Source: Candidatus Cetobacterium colombiensis
GTDB lineage: Bacteria > Fusobacteriota > Fusobacteriia > Fusobacteriales > Fusobacteriaceae
Length of the DNA stretch: 64,000 nucleotides
NCBI RefSeq assembly: GCF_033962415.1
Contig: NZ_JAVIKH010000006.1
Span: 79,088 to 143,087 of the forward strand
Reading direction: 5' to 3'
The position numbers and the translations under genes were made by a program. Positions within the stretch are counted from its first letter, which is position 1. The number at the start of each line of letters is the position of its first letter. The notes below the pieces were generated by a model, which worked only from the letters and a program-made list of their open reading frames with translations, made no database searches and was not told the origin of the DNA. Shown here in pieces: positions 56,361 through 64,000 of the stretch.

Positions 56361-56386
56361 AACCTCTTTTTAAAGAGGTTTTTTTA
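56361..56386 (+). terminator. Terminator after the OMP gene
   Basis: AACCTCTTT pairs with AAAGAGGTT across two bases, followed by seven T. Confidence 0.88.
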
Positions 56387-56429
56387 TTTTTTAGAGTATT
56401 AATATTAAAAGGATACATTGGAGGTTTAC

Positions 56430-57029
56430 ATGTCTAAAGATTTTTTTAAAATTATTAAAACTCATAAATATCTATTTTATTCCATTTTTTTCATAGGTTT
56501 AATTTTAACATCCTATTTTTATCTAACTACCCCTGTTATCTATTCTGCAAAAGGTTCATTTCGTTATATTGAGCCTGAAGGAACTATTAAAACAACAAAA
56601 ATAGATACCAATGGAACTGTAACCTATGAAAGTTTTACTCCTGGAGATGGAGGACTATATATTCCAAACTTAATAGATAAGGATTCTTTAAAATTATCTT
56701 ATAATAGTGGAAATGGAATATATACTATTATAAGTCAATCTATTTATTCTCACATTCCAATTACTGAGATCAATAATTTTTTAGAATCAATTATTGCTAA
56801 AAATATAGAGTTTTTAAATGAAAAGCTTTCTTATGTTAATTCTTTAGAAGAGGAACTTAAAATTAAAATACTTTTAGAAAATCCTAAAAAATCATTTCCT
56901 ATAATAATAAAGGCTAATTCACTAGAAATAATTGATAAAAGATATCTAATTTTATTTTTTGGATTTATTTTTTCTTTTTTTATCTCTTTAACAAGTGTTA
57001 TTATAAAAGAAAGAGTTGATGAAATATGA
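56430..57029 (+). CDS. Wzz-like polysaccharide co-polymerase (chain-length regulator)
   Basis: A 199-aa protein from the ATG at 56430, with TTGGAGG upstream; a TTG at 56418 is unlikely. It has one membrane helix near each end (YLFYSIFFIGLILTSYFYL and LILFFGFIFSFFISLTSVI) with an extracytoplasmic part between. TPVIYSAKGSFRYIEPEG resembles the start of the Wzz domain. The protein is shorter than most Wzz and lacks the long helical arm. Its stop overlaps the EpsG-like gene by 4 bases. No glycosyltransferase is near. Confidence 0.65.
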   Translation: MSKDFFKIIKTHKYLFYSIFFIGLILTSYFYLTTPVIYSAKGSFRYIEPEGTIKTTKIDTNGTVTYESFTPGDGGLYIPNLIDKDSLKLSYNSGNGIYTIISQSIYSHIPITEINNFLESIIAKNIEFLNEKLSYVNSLEEELKIKILLENPKKSFPIIIKANSLEIIDKRYLILFFGFIFSFFISLTSVIIKERVDEI

Positions 57030-58045
57030 TTTTTGTCCTAGGAATATTTGGAGTTTTTCTTTTCTATACAGTTGCTTTTACAGAGGATCCTTACGAAAAA
57101 TTTTTACTTATAATACCTGTTTTTTTTCTTACTGTATACACTGGTACAAGATTTAATGTAGGTGGATATGATTACCATGTTTATAAGTATTTTTATGAAC
57201 TCCCAGCTTTTCAAAATCCATATGGTTATGAACTATTTTTTGTTTTATTTAGAGATATTTTAAAATTTATTGGTTTAAATTATAACTATTTTTTACTTTT
57301 TTTAAGTTTAATATCTAATTTTTTTATTTATAAATTATTTATAAGTTATAGTTCTTATGCTACGCTTTCATTTTTAATATATTTATCTACTTTTTACTAT
57401 TGGCATAATTTTACAATCATTAGAAACTTTATAGCTATTCTAATCTTTTGGATAAGTTTAAAATATATAATTGAAAGAAAATTTATAGTTTATATTTCTC
57501 TTATTACCTTAGCTTGTTTTTTTCATAAAACAGCCATTATTCTTTACCCATTTTATTTTTTATTAAATTATCGTTTTACTAAAAAATCTTTAATTTTACT
57601 TTATCTTTTTTCATTCGTTATTAATCCTTTATCTTTTTTTATTTTTAAATTTAATATAAGTTTTTTAGGATTAAGTGAACGTTTAAATAGATATAGACAT
57701 ATTGTTGAACATGGAAACTTTTTTGAATTTTCAGAACTATTCATATTTACTATAGCTCTAATTTTCTTTTTAAAAGATTATACCAATAAAGAAAATGTAA
57801 TAATTAATCTTAATGTATTTGCTCTTTTTATTTTTATTACTTTTTATAGATTTGCAATTATCTTAAGATTTTTAGAATATTTTAGATTAGGAGTTTTTGT
57901 CGGTATTCCCCTTCTTCTTTTTAATATAAGAAATAAACACTTAAAGTATATTATGTTATCTTTACTTTTCATGTATTTAACCTTTAAATACTATGACACT
58001 ATTACAGCTTATGCTATTTACAACTATAAAACCTGGTTAATTTAA
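57026..58045 (+). CDS. EpsG/Wzy-like polysaccharide polymerase
   Basis: A 339-aa membrane protein with about ten helices. TGTRFNVGGYDYHVYKYFYE matches the EpsG-family pattern RxNVGxDYxxY, and RNFIAILIFWISLKYI, FFHKTAIILYP and RLNRYRHIVE occur in the usual order. EpsG members polymerise exopolysaccharide or O-antigen repeats at the outer face of the inner membrane. It follows the Wzz-like gene with a 4-base overlap. The two form a small module without its own transferases, so the repeat unit must come from another locus. Confidence 0.78.
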   Translation: MIFVLGIFGVFLFYTVAFTEDPYEKFLLIIPVFFLTVYTGTRFNVGGYDYHVYKYFYELPAFQNPYGYELFFVLFRDILKFIGLNYNYFLLFLSLISNFFIYKLFISYSSYATLSFLIYLSTFYYWHNFTIIRNFIAILIFWISLKYIIERKFIVYISLITLACFFHKTAIILYPFYFLLNYRFTKKSLILLYLFSFVINPLSFFIFKFNISFLGLSERLNRYRHIVEHGNFFEFSELFIFTIALIFFLKDYTNKENVIINLNVFALFIFITFYRFAIILRFLEYFRLGVFVGIPLLLFNIRNKHLKYIMLSLLFMYLTFKYYDTITAYAIYNYKTWLI

Positions 58046-58071
58046 AAAACTCGGAGATTTTCCGAGTTTTT
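58045..58071. terminator. Bidirectional terminator
   Basis: AAAAACTCGGA pairs with TCCGAGTTTTT across five bases. It serves the EpsG-like gene and the convergent histidine kinase gene, which ends at 58070. Confidence 0.88.
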
Positions 58072-59395
58072 ATTTTAAATAAATTATAAAATTAAATTTA
58101 TTCTCTTCTATATAAACTTTATATTTTAAATCTAATATTAGTAATATTTTTTTTACCAACGTTAGACCTAAACCATTTCCTTCTATTCTTTGATTTTTTC
58201 CTCTATTAAATGGAATAAAAATCTTTTCTAAATCCACTTCATTATCTAATAACATTTCATTTTCTATTCGTAAAACATTATCTTCTAATTCTATTTTTAC
58301 CTCTTTATCATCTTGAGAATATTTTAAGCTATTTTGAATTATATTTTCCAATGCAATTTGCAATAATTCTTTATCTGTTAAAATAATTATATCTTTAAGA
58401 TTTAAGTTTAAAGTTAAGTTTTTAGAAAACTCTAAATAATCATAACGTTCTGTTATTTTTAATAGCAAACCTTTTAAATTTATATTTTCTCTTTTTATAC
58501 TAGTTGAAACATCTAACTTTGATAGAATCAATAGTTTTGATATTAATTCTTTTGTATAATAACTTTCTCTCAATATAGTTTTGTATATTTTTAATGTTTC
58601 TGAATCTATATTTTCATTTTTCATTAATATTTGTACCTTTGAAGATATTATTGCTATTGGGGTTTTTAATTCATGAGATGTATTTGAAACAAATGATTCT
58701 AAGTCATTTATTGCAACTTCTAATTTTTCACTCATTTTTTTTATATTTTTACTTAATTCTCCCAACTCATCTTTTCTATCTATTTCTAAGTTTGATTTAA
58801 AATTTAATTTAGAAATCTCTTTTGTGTTAGCTTGAAGTGTCTCTATATCTTTTACAAATTTCTTTGAAAAAATTTTACCAAATATTAATCCTATAAGTAT
58901 AGCTATAATAGCTGCCAATAAATTAAAATATCCAATCTCTTTTTTATAATAATTTAAAATAGAAAGTGAACTTCTTATTGATATCCAATTATTTTCAATT
59001 TTTTGATTATATAATAAAATTTTAGCTTCAGTTAATCTTTGATTTTTTATAATAAATTTTTTATCTTCTAAATCTTCCATTAAAAAACCGCTTCCACTTC
59101 CACCTCTATTATTTATCCATTTTTTTTCTTTTTCAGACATCATCAAAACTGTTATATCTTTTGTCTCTTTTAAATTCTTTATATAATTTTTTAACTCTAT
59201 ATTTTTATTATCTTTTATAAAATACTCTATTTCTCTAGCTATTTTAGGAAATTCCTTTTTTCTTTCTGAAATAAAATGATATTCTAAAAAAAATACACTT
59301 ATACTATAACTAATTATCATAGCAATTGTTATAATTAATGCAGAATATATAAAAATTTTTTTTGATAGACTATCTCTCTTCAAATATATATCCAA
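58070..59395 (-). CDS. Sensor histidine kinase
   Basis: A 441-aa inner-membrane kinase. Two helices (about 14-34 and 160-180) flank a sensor domain, followed by a HAMP-like segment (ISKLNFKSNLEIDRKDELGE). The phosphorylated His lies in FVSNTSHELKTP near residue 245. The ATPase part has NIIQNSLKYSQ and GNGLGLTLVKKIL. The start is a TTG at 59395, 26 bases inside the regulator gene, with an alternative TTG at 59383. It and the regulator lie between two related outer-membrane protein genes. Confidence 0.9.
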   Translation of the reverse strand: MDIYLKRDSLSKKIFIYSALIITIAMIISYSISVFFLEYHFISERKKEFPKIAREIEYFIKDNKNIELKNYIKNLKETKDITVLMMSEKEKKWINNRGGSGSGFLMEDLEDKKFIIKNQRLTEAKILLYNQKIENNWISIRSSLSILNYYKKEIGYFNLLAAIIAILIGLIFGKIFSKKFVKDIETLQANTKEISKLNFKSNLEIDRKDELGELSKNIKKMSEKLEVAINDLESFVSNTSHELKTPIAIISSKVQILMKNENIDSETLKIYKTILRESYYTKELISKLLILSKLDVSTSIKRENINLKGLLLKITERYDYLEFSKNLTLNLNLKDIIILTDKELLQIALENIIQNSLKYSQDDKEVKIELEDNVLRIENEMLLDNEVDLEKIFIPFNRGKNQRIEGNGLGLTLVKKILLILDLKYKVYIEENKFNFIIYLK

Positions 59396-60026
59396 CTCCT
59401 CTTACAGTACCTATTAAACTTTCAAATTTATTTAATTTTTTTCTCAATCTTTTTACAAGAGTATCTGATGCTCTTTCATCAAATTCATTATCTATTCCCC
59501 AAATTTCTAATAAAATATTTTCTCTGCTTAGTGGTTTATTTTTATTTTTTATAAAATATTCAAGCAAATTTTTTTCTCTTGTTGAAAGATTTATTCTTTC
59601 ATTGTCTATTTTTAGCATTTCATCTTTAAAAGAATACATTAATTCCTTATAAAAATATATATTTTGATTATTTAATTTTAAATATTTTTTTATTTTAGTA
59701 GAAAGTACATTTATACTAAATGGTTTTATTATATAGTCATCTGCTCCTATTTCTAAACCATGTATTTCATCTAATTCAGAGTCTCTTGCTGTCATCATTA
59801 TTATTGGAACCTCAGATTTTCCTCTAATATATTCACAGACTTCCCAACCATTTTTTAAAGGTAAATTAATATCTAGTAAAACCAAATCTGGTTTAAACTC
59901 TTCAAATATTTCTATTCCACTCTTTCCATCTAAAGCTATTTTTATTTCTATATCCATATTAAAAAAATGACTCTCTAAAGTGAGAGCCAATTCTTTTTCA
60001 TCCTCAATTATTAATAACCTTTTCAT
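59370..60026 (-). CDS. OmpR-family response regulator
   Basis: A 218-aa regulator. The receiver holds acidic residues E8-D9, the phosphorylated Asp52 in LVLLDINLPLKNG, TARD and IIKPF. The C-terminal winged helix has LSTREKNLLEYFIKN, LLEIWGIDNEFDERASD and GTVRGVGYIFEER, the OmpR/PhoB type. It overlaps the kinase start. OmpR-type regulators bind direct repeats, and such repeats lie in front of the OMP gene at 55416. That link is inference. Confidence 0.94.
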   Translation of the reverse strand: MKRLLIIEDEKELALTLESHFFNMDIEIKIALDGKSGIEIFEEFKPDLVLLDINLPLKNGWEVCEYIRGKSEVPIIMMTARDSELDEIHGLEIGADDYIIKPFSINVLSTKIKKYLKLNNQNIYFYKELMYSFKDEMLKIDNERINLSTREKNLLEYFIKNKNKPLSRENILLEIWGIDNEFDERASDTLVKRLRKKLNKFESLIGTVRGVGYIFEER

Positions 60027-60083
60027 AAATTAACACCTCATTATTATTATATTAAGGTTATTATACCAAATATTTATATATTT

Positions 60084-61273
60084 TTAAAAATACTTTTTAA
60101 ATCCTAGTCTAATTATAACTGAATCTTCTACCGCTCTTTTTATACTTTTTGATCCACTTCCTGAGCCTGCTCCAGAACCTGAGCCATTACCTCCTCCTGA
60201 GCCTTGACCAGATCCATTTCCACCACTTGAACCATTCCCTGAGTTTCCACCACCTGATCCGTTTCCATTACCTGAACCTGCTGCTCTATTACTTCCTGGT
60301 CCACTCCCGTTATTTGATACATTTTTATATTGAGCTAAATAAACAATATCTGCTGTTATAGAAAAATCTTTTGTTGGATTCCAAATAGTCCTTGTTCCTA
60401 CCATTGCTCCTAATTCATTATGAATAGTTGTTTTATTATTATTTCCACCTGTTTTTACTTCTGGATTTAAGAATCCCCAAACATATGGTCTTACTTGAAG
60501 AGTATTTGTAGTATATAAATTGTGATCAATTTTTGCTAAATAAGACCATCTAATATTTTCTCCAGCATATTCTTCTTTAGATTTATTTACAACACCTAAA
60601 GAAAGTTTTGTTTTATCTACTTTATAGCTTAAACCTGTTTCTATTCTATTTACATAATTTTGATTTTTAAAAGGTAAATCAAATGCTTGAGTCATCTGAT
60701 TTCTTTCATCACCTTGAACTTTAGCATAACCTACAGCTCCTTTTAAATACCAACCGAACTTATCTGTAAAATCATATGTTGCTTTAGGAATAAATCTAAA
60801 CACTGTTGAATTTTGTATTTTTGTATGTTTTAATTCATCATGTCTAATTCCTAATTTATAATTTAAGAAAAATCACCTTTTTTATAAATAGATCCTCCAT
60901 AAAGTTCTACCATAGTTTTTTCATATCTTTTTTCTGAGCTATTGTATTCATGTCTATAAGATGTTTTTCCATCTATATAAAAATTTGAATTTTTAAAAGG
61001 AAATACTTCAAATCCTAAATATGGCTCTACTCTATCTTTTTCATTTAAAGATCTTTCAAAAATCATTGTATCCATACCAATTTCTAAAAATCCTGTTGCC
61101 CCTAATTTTTTCATTCTCTCTTCTTCATGAAAACTATAAGTATCCACTCCCACTAAACTTTCTTCGGAAATATTCATTCGATTTTTTTTGTTATTTCTAA
61201 CTACTCCATCTTGTGAAAAACTTAAAGCTGAAAATGTTAATAAACTTAAAATTGTTAATGTACTTTTTTTCAT
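60084..61273 (-). pseudogene. Outer-membrane beta-barrel protein broken by a one-base frameshift
   Basis: Two frames belong together: 60863-61273 (136 aa, signal peptide MKKSTLTILSLLTFSALSFS) and a second frame that continues in sequence as FLNYKLGIRHDELKHTKIQN and then FRFIPKATYDFTDKFGWYL. The shift is at an A5 run (60868-60872; five T on the coding strand). One more T would restore a 396-aa protein ending KKYF. Residues near the C-terminus include a 60-residue Gly/Ser/Asn-rich tract. The mature barrel resembles the OMP at 55416-56357. It may be a true pseudogene, a phase-variable gene or a base-call error. Confidence 0.8.
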
Positions 61274-61292
61274 TTTTTCTCCCCTGTATTTT

Positions 61293-61327
61293 TATAAAAA
61301 AAAGCTGAGATTAAAAATCCCAGCTTT
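61293..61327 (-). terminator. Terminator between the FMN-binding gene and the OMP gene
   Basis: AAAGCTGGGATT pairs with the AATCTCAGCTTT side (one G-T pair) with T residues following on the minus strand. The OMP start is only about 25 bases further, so read-through may drive it. Confidence 0.75.
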
Positions 61328-61341
61328 CATTAATTAATCAA

Positions 61342-61647
61342 TTACTTTCCTGTTGCATTATTTACTGCTTCTAAAAAACCTTCAGAAGTGTATGTTGCTC
61401 CTGCTATAGTATCAACTTTTGTTGATTGTGTCTCTATAATTTTCTTTGTTAATTGTTCAATTGCTGGATTCGCAATTCCTGGCGTATCACTGCTTTCTTT
61501 TACTTCAATTGCTACAATCTTATCTCCATCCATTGTTACAGCAACTTTTATATCATCTGCATATCCTAATCCAGTTCCTTCTTTTACTTCAGATGCAAAA
61601 GTTACCGCTGATAAAACTATTAGTATAGACATCATTAATTTTTTCAT
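61342..61647 (-). CDS. Exported FMN-binding domain protein
   Basis: A 101-aa protein from the ATG at 61647 with AAGGGTGG; an in-frame GTG at 61656 overlaps that site. A signal peptide (MKKLMMSILIVLSAVTFAS) precedes an FMN-binding domain: GTGLGYADDIKVAVTMDGD, ESSDTPGIANPAIE and the flavinylation-type motif DTIAGATYTSEGF, in which Thr is normally linked to FMN by ApbE. It probably carries electrons outside the cytoplasm. Its promoter has TTGACA and TATAAT, 18 bp apart (about 61678-61707). Confidence 0.87.
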   Translation of the reverse strand: MKKLMMSILIVLSAVTFASEVKEGTGLGYADDIKVAVTMDGDKIVAIEVKESSDTPGIANPAIEQLTKKIIETQSTKVDTIAGATYTSEGFLEAVNNATGK

Positions 61648-61767
61648 ATAATCCACCCTTCTTAAATAATTATACCTAAATTATACTTCATATAATGGTT
61701 TTATGTCAATTAAAATATACACTAAATACTAATTTTAATCACTTTTTTCTCGTTTTTAACTCAAAAA

Positions 61768-63147
61768 TTAAACGATAATCTTATTTATTTTTTCTTCAGG
61801 TTCTGGCATTATATCATACTCTTTCATAGCTGTTCTAGCGTATTTTCCTAAAGCTAAAAGTGCTATTAAGTTTGGTAAAACCATCATTCCATTAAACATG
61901 TCCGCTAACTCCCAAACTAATTCAACTTTCATTATTGAACCAATAACAATCATCACCATAACAATTGCTCTATACACATTTATAGATTTTTTACTTTTAA
62001 AAATATATCTTACATTTGCCTCTCCAAAGAAATACCATCCTACGATTGTAGAGAAAGCAAAGAATAATAAACAAATTGCTATAAATACATGTCCAAACGT
62101 TCCTAAAGTTTCAGCAAAAGCCCCTTGAGTTAAAACAATTCCAGCTCCAGATGTTAAAGAAACTTTTGATGTTAATATTACTAATGCTGTTCCAGTTAAA
62201 ACAATAAATGTATCTATAAATACTGTTATTACAGCAACAATTCCTTGTTCCCCTGGATGAGTTACTTTTGCTATTGCATGAGCATGAGGTGTTGATCCCA
62301 TTCCAGCTTCGTTTGAAAATAATCCTCTTGCTACTCCGTATCTTACTGCTTGCTTCACGCTTATTCCCATTGCTCCTCCAAGAGCTGCTTGAGGATTAAA
62401 AGCTGAATAAAAAATTGACATTATTGCTGGAATTATCTCTTGATAATTTATTCCTATTACAATGATACAAGCCACAATATAAAGTCCTGCCATAACAGGA
62501 ACTATTTTTTCTGTTACAGATGCAATTCTTTTTATCCCTCCGAAAAATACGAACCCTGCTAAAACTGCTACAACAATTCCTACAAGAGCTGGTGAAACTC
62601 CAAACGCTTTATTAAAAGCTGCTGAAATTGAGTTTGCTTGAACTGCATTTCCCATAAGTCCTAAAGCTGATATACATGCTACTGCGAAAAAATACGATAG
62701 CCCTTTTGCTATTTTTTTATTTTTTATTGAATTTTCTATGTAATAAGCTGGTCCTCCAGTTATTTGACCATCTATTCTCTTTTTAAAAACTTGTCCTAAT
62801 ATTGCTTCAACATAAACTGTTGCCATTCCAAAAAAGGCACTTGCCCACATCCAAAATATTGCTCCTGGTCCACCTGATGCTATTGCCGTTGCTGCTCCTG
62901 CTAAATTTCCAGTTCCAACTTGAGCCGCTACTGCTGTTGCTAAAGCTTGGAAAGATGACATTCCATTTTTGTCAGCCGCTTTACCATTTAAATTTATTGA
63001 ACCTGTTACATGTTTTATTCCTTCTCCGAATTTTCTAATTTGAATAAAGTTTAATTTTAGAGTGAAATAAATTCCTGTTCCCATTAGTAAAATAATTAAA
63101 AAATTTCCCCATAAAAAATTGTTAATAGTCATTACGATATTTTGCAT
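61768..63147 (-). CDS. AGCS-family sodium:amino-acid (alanine/glycine) symporter
   Basis: A 459-aa transporter with about eleven helices. GTGIYFTLKLNFIQIRKFGE, SSFQALATAVAAQVGTGNLAG, GGPGAIFWMWASAFFGMAT, TGGPAYYIENSI and GLFSNEAGMGSTPHAHAIAK are diagnostic for the AGCS family. It lies after a tandem glycine riboswitch, so glycine is a likely substrate and regulator. The start ATG has an AGGAGG site. Confidence 0.95.
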   Translation of the reverse strand: MQNIVMTINNFLWGNFLIILLMGTGIYFTLKLNFIQIRKFGEGIKHVTGSINLNGKAADKNGMSSFQALATAVAAQVGTGNLAGAATAIASGGPGAIFWMWASAFFGMATVYVEAILGQVFKKRIDGQITGGPAYYIENSIKNKKIAKGLSYFFAVACISALGLMGNAVQANSISAAFNKAFGVSPALVGIVVAVLAGFVFFGGIKRIASVTEKIVPVMAGLYIVACIIVIGINYQEIIPAIMSIFYSAFNPQAALGGAMGISVKQAVRYGVARGLFSNEAGMGSTPHAHAIAKVTHPGEQGIVAVITVFIDTFIVLTGTALVILTSKVSLTSGAGIVLTQGAFAETLGTFGHVFIAICLLFFAFSTIVGWYFFGEANVRYIFKSKKSINVYRAIVMVMIVIGSIMKVELVWELADMFNGMMVLPNLIALLALGKYARTAMKEYDIMPEPEEKINKIIV

Positions 63148-63184
63148 TTTAATTCCTCCTATTTTTTTAAATGCAAAATTGAAT

Positions 63185-63215
63185 AAAAAAAGAAGGTATT
63201 AAAAAAATACCTTCT
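63185..63215 (-). terminator. Expression-platform terminator of the glycine riboswitch
   Basis: AGAAGGTATT pairs with AATACCTTCT across five bases, followed on the minus strand by six or seven T and then the symporter gene. Confidence 0.85.
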
Positions 63216-63275
63216 GGAATTAAAAAAGAATTATACACAAAAAATAGTTTTATACAAAAAAACTTTTATTGCATA

Positions 63276-63441
63276 ATTCCTCTGTCCTTTTACCTGAGAG
63301 TTTAGTCCAAAATTACTTTTGGGTTTGCTCCTTCGGTGCTCATAGAGTCTCTCCAGAGGCTCGTCCAATATAGGTCCTCAAGTTTTTCAACTAACCTGAA
63401 AGATTCACTTCTTCGGTGGCCATTTGGCACTCTCCCTATAT
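63276..63441 (-). ncRNA. Tandem glycine riboswitch
   Basis: On the minus strand two aptamers lie in series. The first (63441-63368) is closed by ATATAGG/CCTATAT and contains GGGAGAGTGCC, CACCGAAGAAG and TTTCAGG. The second (about 63362-63276) has CTGGAGAGACTC, AGCACCGAAGGAGCAA, ACTCTCAGG and GGACAGAGG. The conserved CACCGAAG and TCTCAGG-type cores and the short linker fit the tandem glycine class. It should couple symporter expression to glycine; whether it switches on or off cannot be read by eye. Confidence 0.93.
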
Positions 63442-63482
63442 CTTCATCCGATTTTCTATTCAATTTTTGTTTTATACAAACA

Positions 63483-63511
63483 ATTTTAAATTGAAAAGTT
63501 TTTTTTGTCAA
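63483..63511 (-). promoter_or_regulatory. Promoter of the glycine-riboswitch transcript
   Basis: TTGACA (63506-63511) and TAAAAT (63483-63488) are 17 bp apart on the minus strand, about 42 bases upstream of the first aptamer. Confidence 0.75.
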
Positions 63512-63529
63512 GATTTTTTTTGAAATTTT

Positions 63530-64000
63530 TTATTTTATTTTTTCTAAAAGTAGATAAGATGCTCCTAACATCCCTGCATCATTGCCTCTTTCTGCCATTT
63601 TCATTTCAAGAATATCCAAATAATTTTTCATCACTTTTGTCTCTAAACTTTTTTGAAAAATATCTTTTAAAAAATTTCCTTGCTTAGAAACTCCACCACC
63701 AATTACAATTAAAGATGGATTAAATATATAGATCAATGTGGCTAATCCATCTGTAAAATAATCTGCCCATTCATCAACAACTTTTTTGTACTCTAAGTTA
63801 TTTTTGTGAACCTCATCAAAAATCTTTTTTCCATTTAATTTTTTTCCTAATTTTCTTTCAGCTAGTTTTAGTAGTGCTGTTGTTGAAGCATAACTTTGAT
63901 AACACCCTGTGCTTCCACACCCACACTTCTCTCCATTTTTAACAATTTGAATGTGACCAAACTATGCTGCCACACTACTTTCTCCCCTTAATAGTTTTCC
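63530..64000 (-). pseudogene. ROK-family sugar kinase/regulator, interrupted and cut by the window edge
   Basis: Reading left from the window edge gives GKLLRGESSVAA, an in-frame TAG (63964-63962), then FGHIQIVKNGEKCGCGSTGC and about 130 more residues to a stop at 63530. The family consensus at the stop is GExGH, so Glu (GAG) has become TAG. The following CGCGxxGC cysteines are the ROK zinc motif, and the C-terminal FNPSLIVIGGG and AERGNDAGMLGASYLL match glucokinase-type ROK proteins. The 5' part lies outside. A base-call error, a nonsense mutation or a tolerated stop are all possible. As it stands the protein would be truncated. Confidence 0.75.

Noticed and set aside
63302..63511. A 69-codon frame on the minus strand upstream of the AGCS gene
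   Set aside because: It is the translated glycine riboswitch and its promoter region. The RNA motif is conserved and the peptide is not protein-like.

Overview
The window is very AT-rich (mostly A/T at third codon positions) and closely packed. It encodes outer-membrane beta-barrels, a TonB receptor and many lipoproteins, yet its regulation looks Firmicutes-like: riboswitches with transcription terminators, strong AGGAGG ribosome binding sites and near-consensus -35/-10 boxes. That mix points to the Fusobacteriota, most likely a Cetobacterium- or Fusobacterium-like chromosome. This placement is inferred from gene content, not from a search. I see no transposase, phage block, CRISPR array or plasmid function.

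Region by region. 1-4.4 kb: an iron or haem/siderophore uptake locus (FecCD permease, TonB receptor, MarR regulator, lipoprotein esterase) whose promoters share a GTTGCA-WW-TGCAAC palindrome. 4.8-10.1 kb: molybdenum cofactor genes moeA and a mobA-mobB fusion facing a TehA/SLAC1-type channel and a NarB/NasA-like molybdoenzyme. 10.3-13.5 kb: an L,D-transpeptidase, then a ParB/sulfiredoxin-like protein paired with a metallophosphoesterase. 13.6-24.0 kb: a maltodextrin regulon (glgP, lipoprotein, TrmB regulator, malG, malF, malE, divergent maltoporin and malQ) with a matching operator on each side of the divergent promoters. 24.0-31.2 kb: a FetAB-like exporter, an amino-acid permease, thiD-thiM under a TPP riboswitch, a secreted GH108 muramidase, and a lipoprotein amidohydrolase under a guanine-class riboswitch. 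31.5-46.2 kb: glyA, yjdM, transporters, two cell-wall/envelope lipoproteins, three tRNAs, a split ThrE exporter, tandem MATE pumps, a Usp-like protein, a Met-rich DUF4396 membrane protein, MscS, tldD-pmbA and a second mobAB. 46.3-55.3 kb: three more tRNAs, an ABC-F ATPase, lacZ, a YgjP-like metalloprotease and an ECF transporter. 55.4-61.3 kb: two related outer-membrane proteins (one frameshifted) around a wzz/wzy-like pair and an OmpR-type two-component system. 61.3-64 kb: an FMN-binding lipoprotein-like exported protein, an AGCS amino-acid symporter under a tandem glycine riboswitch, and a ROK kinase interrupted by a stop codon.

The best candidates for new biology are: the guanine riboswitch in front of an exported (lipobox) amidohydrolase; the two self-contained palindrome regulons (MarR/iron and TrmB/maltodextrin); the direct-repeat operator in front of an OMP gene beside an OmpR-type system; the orphan wzz/wzy-like pair; the ParB-like/phosphoesterase pair; and the two diverged MobAB fusions.
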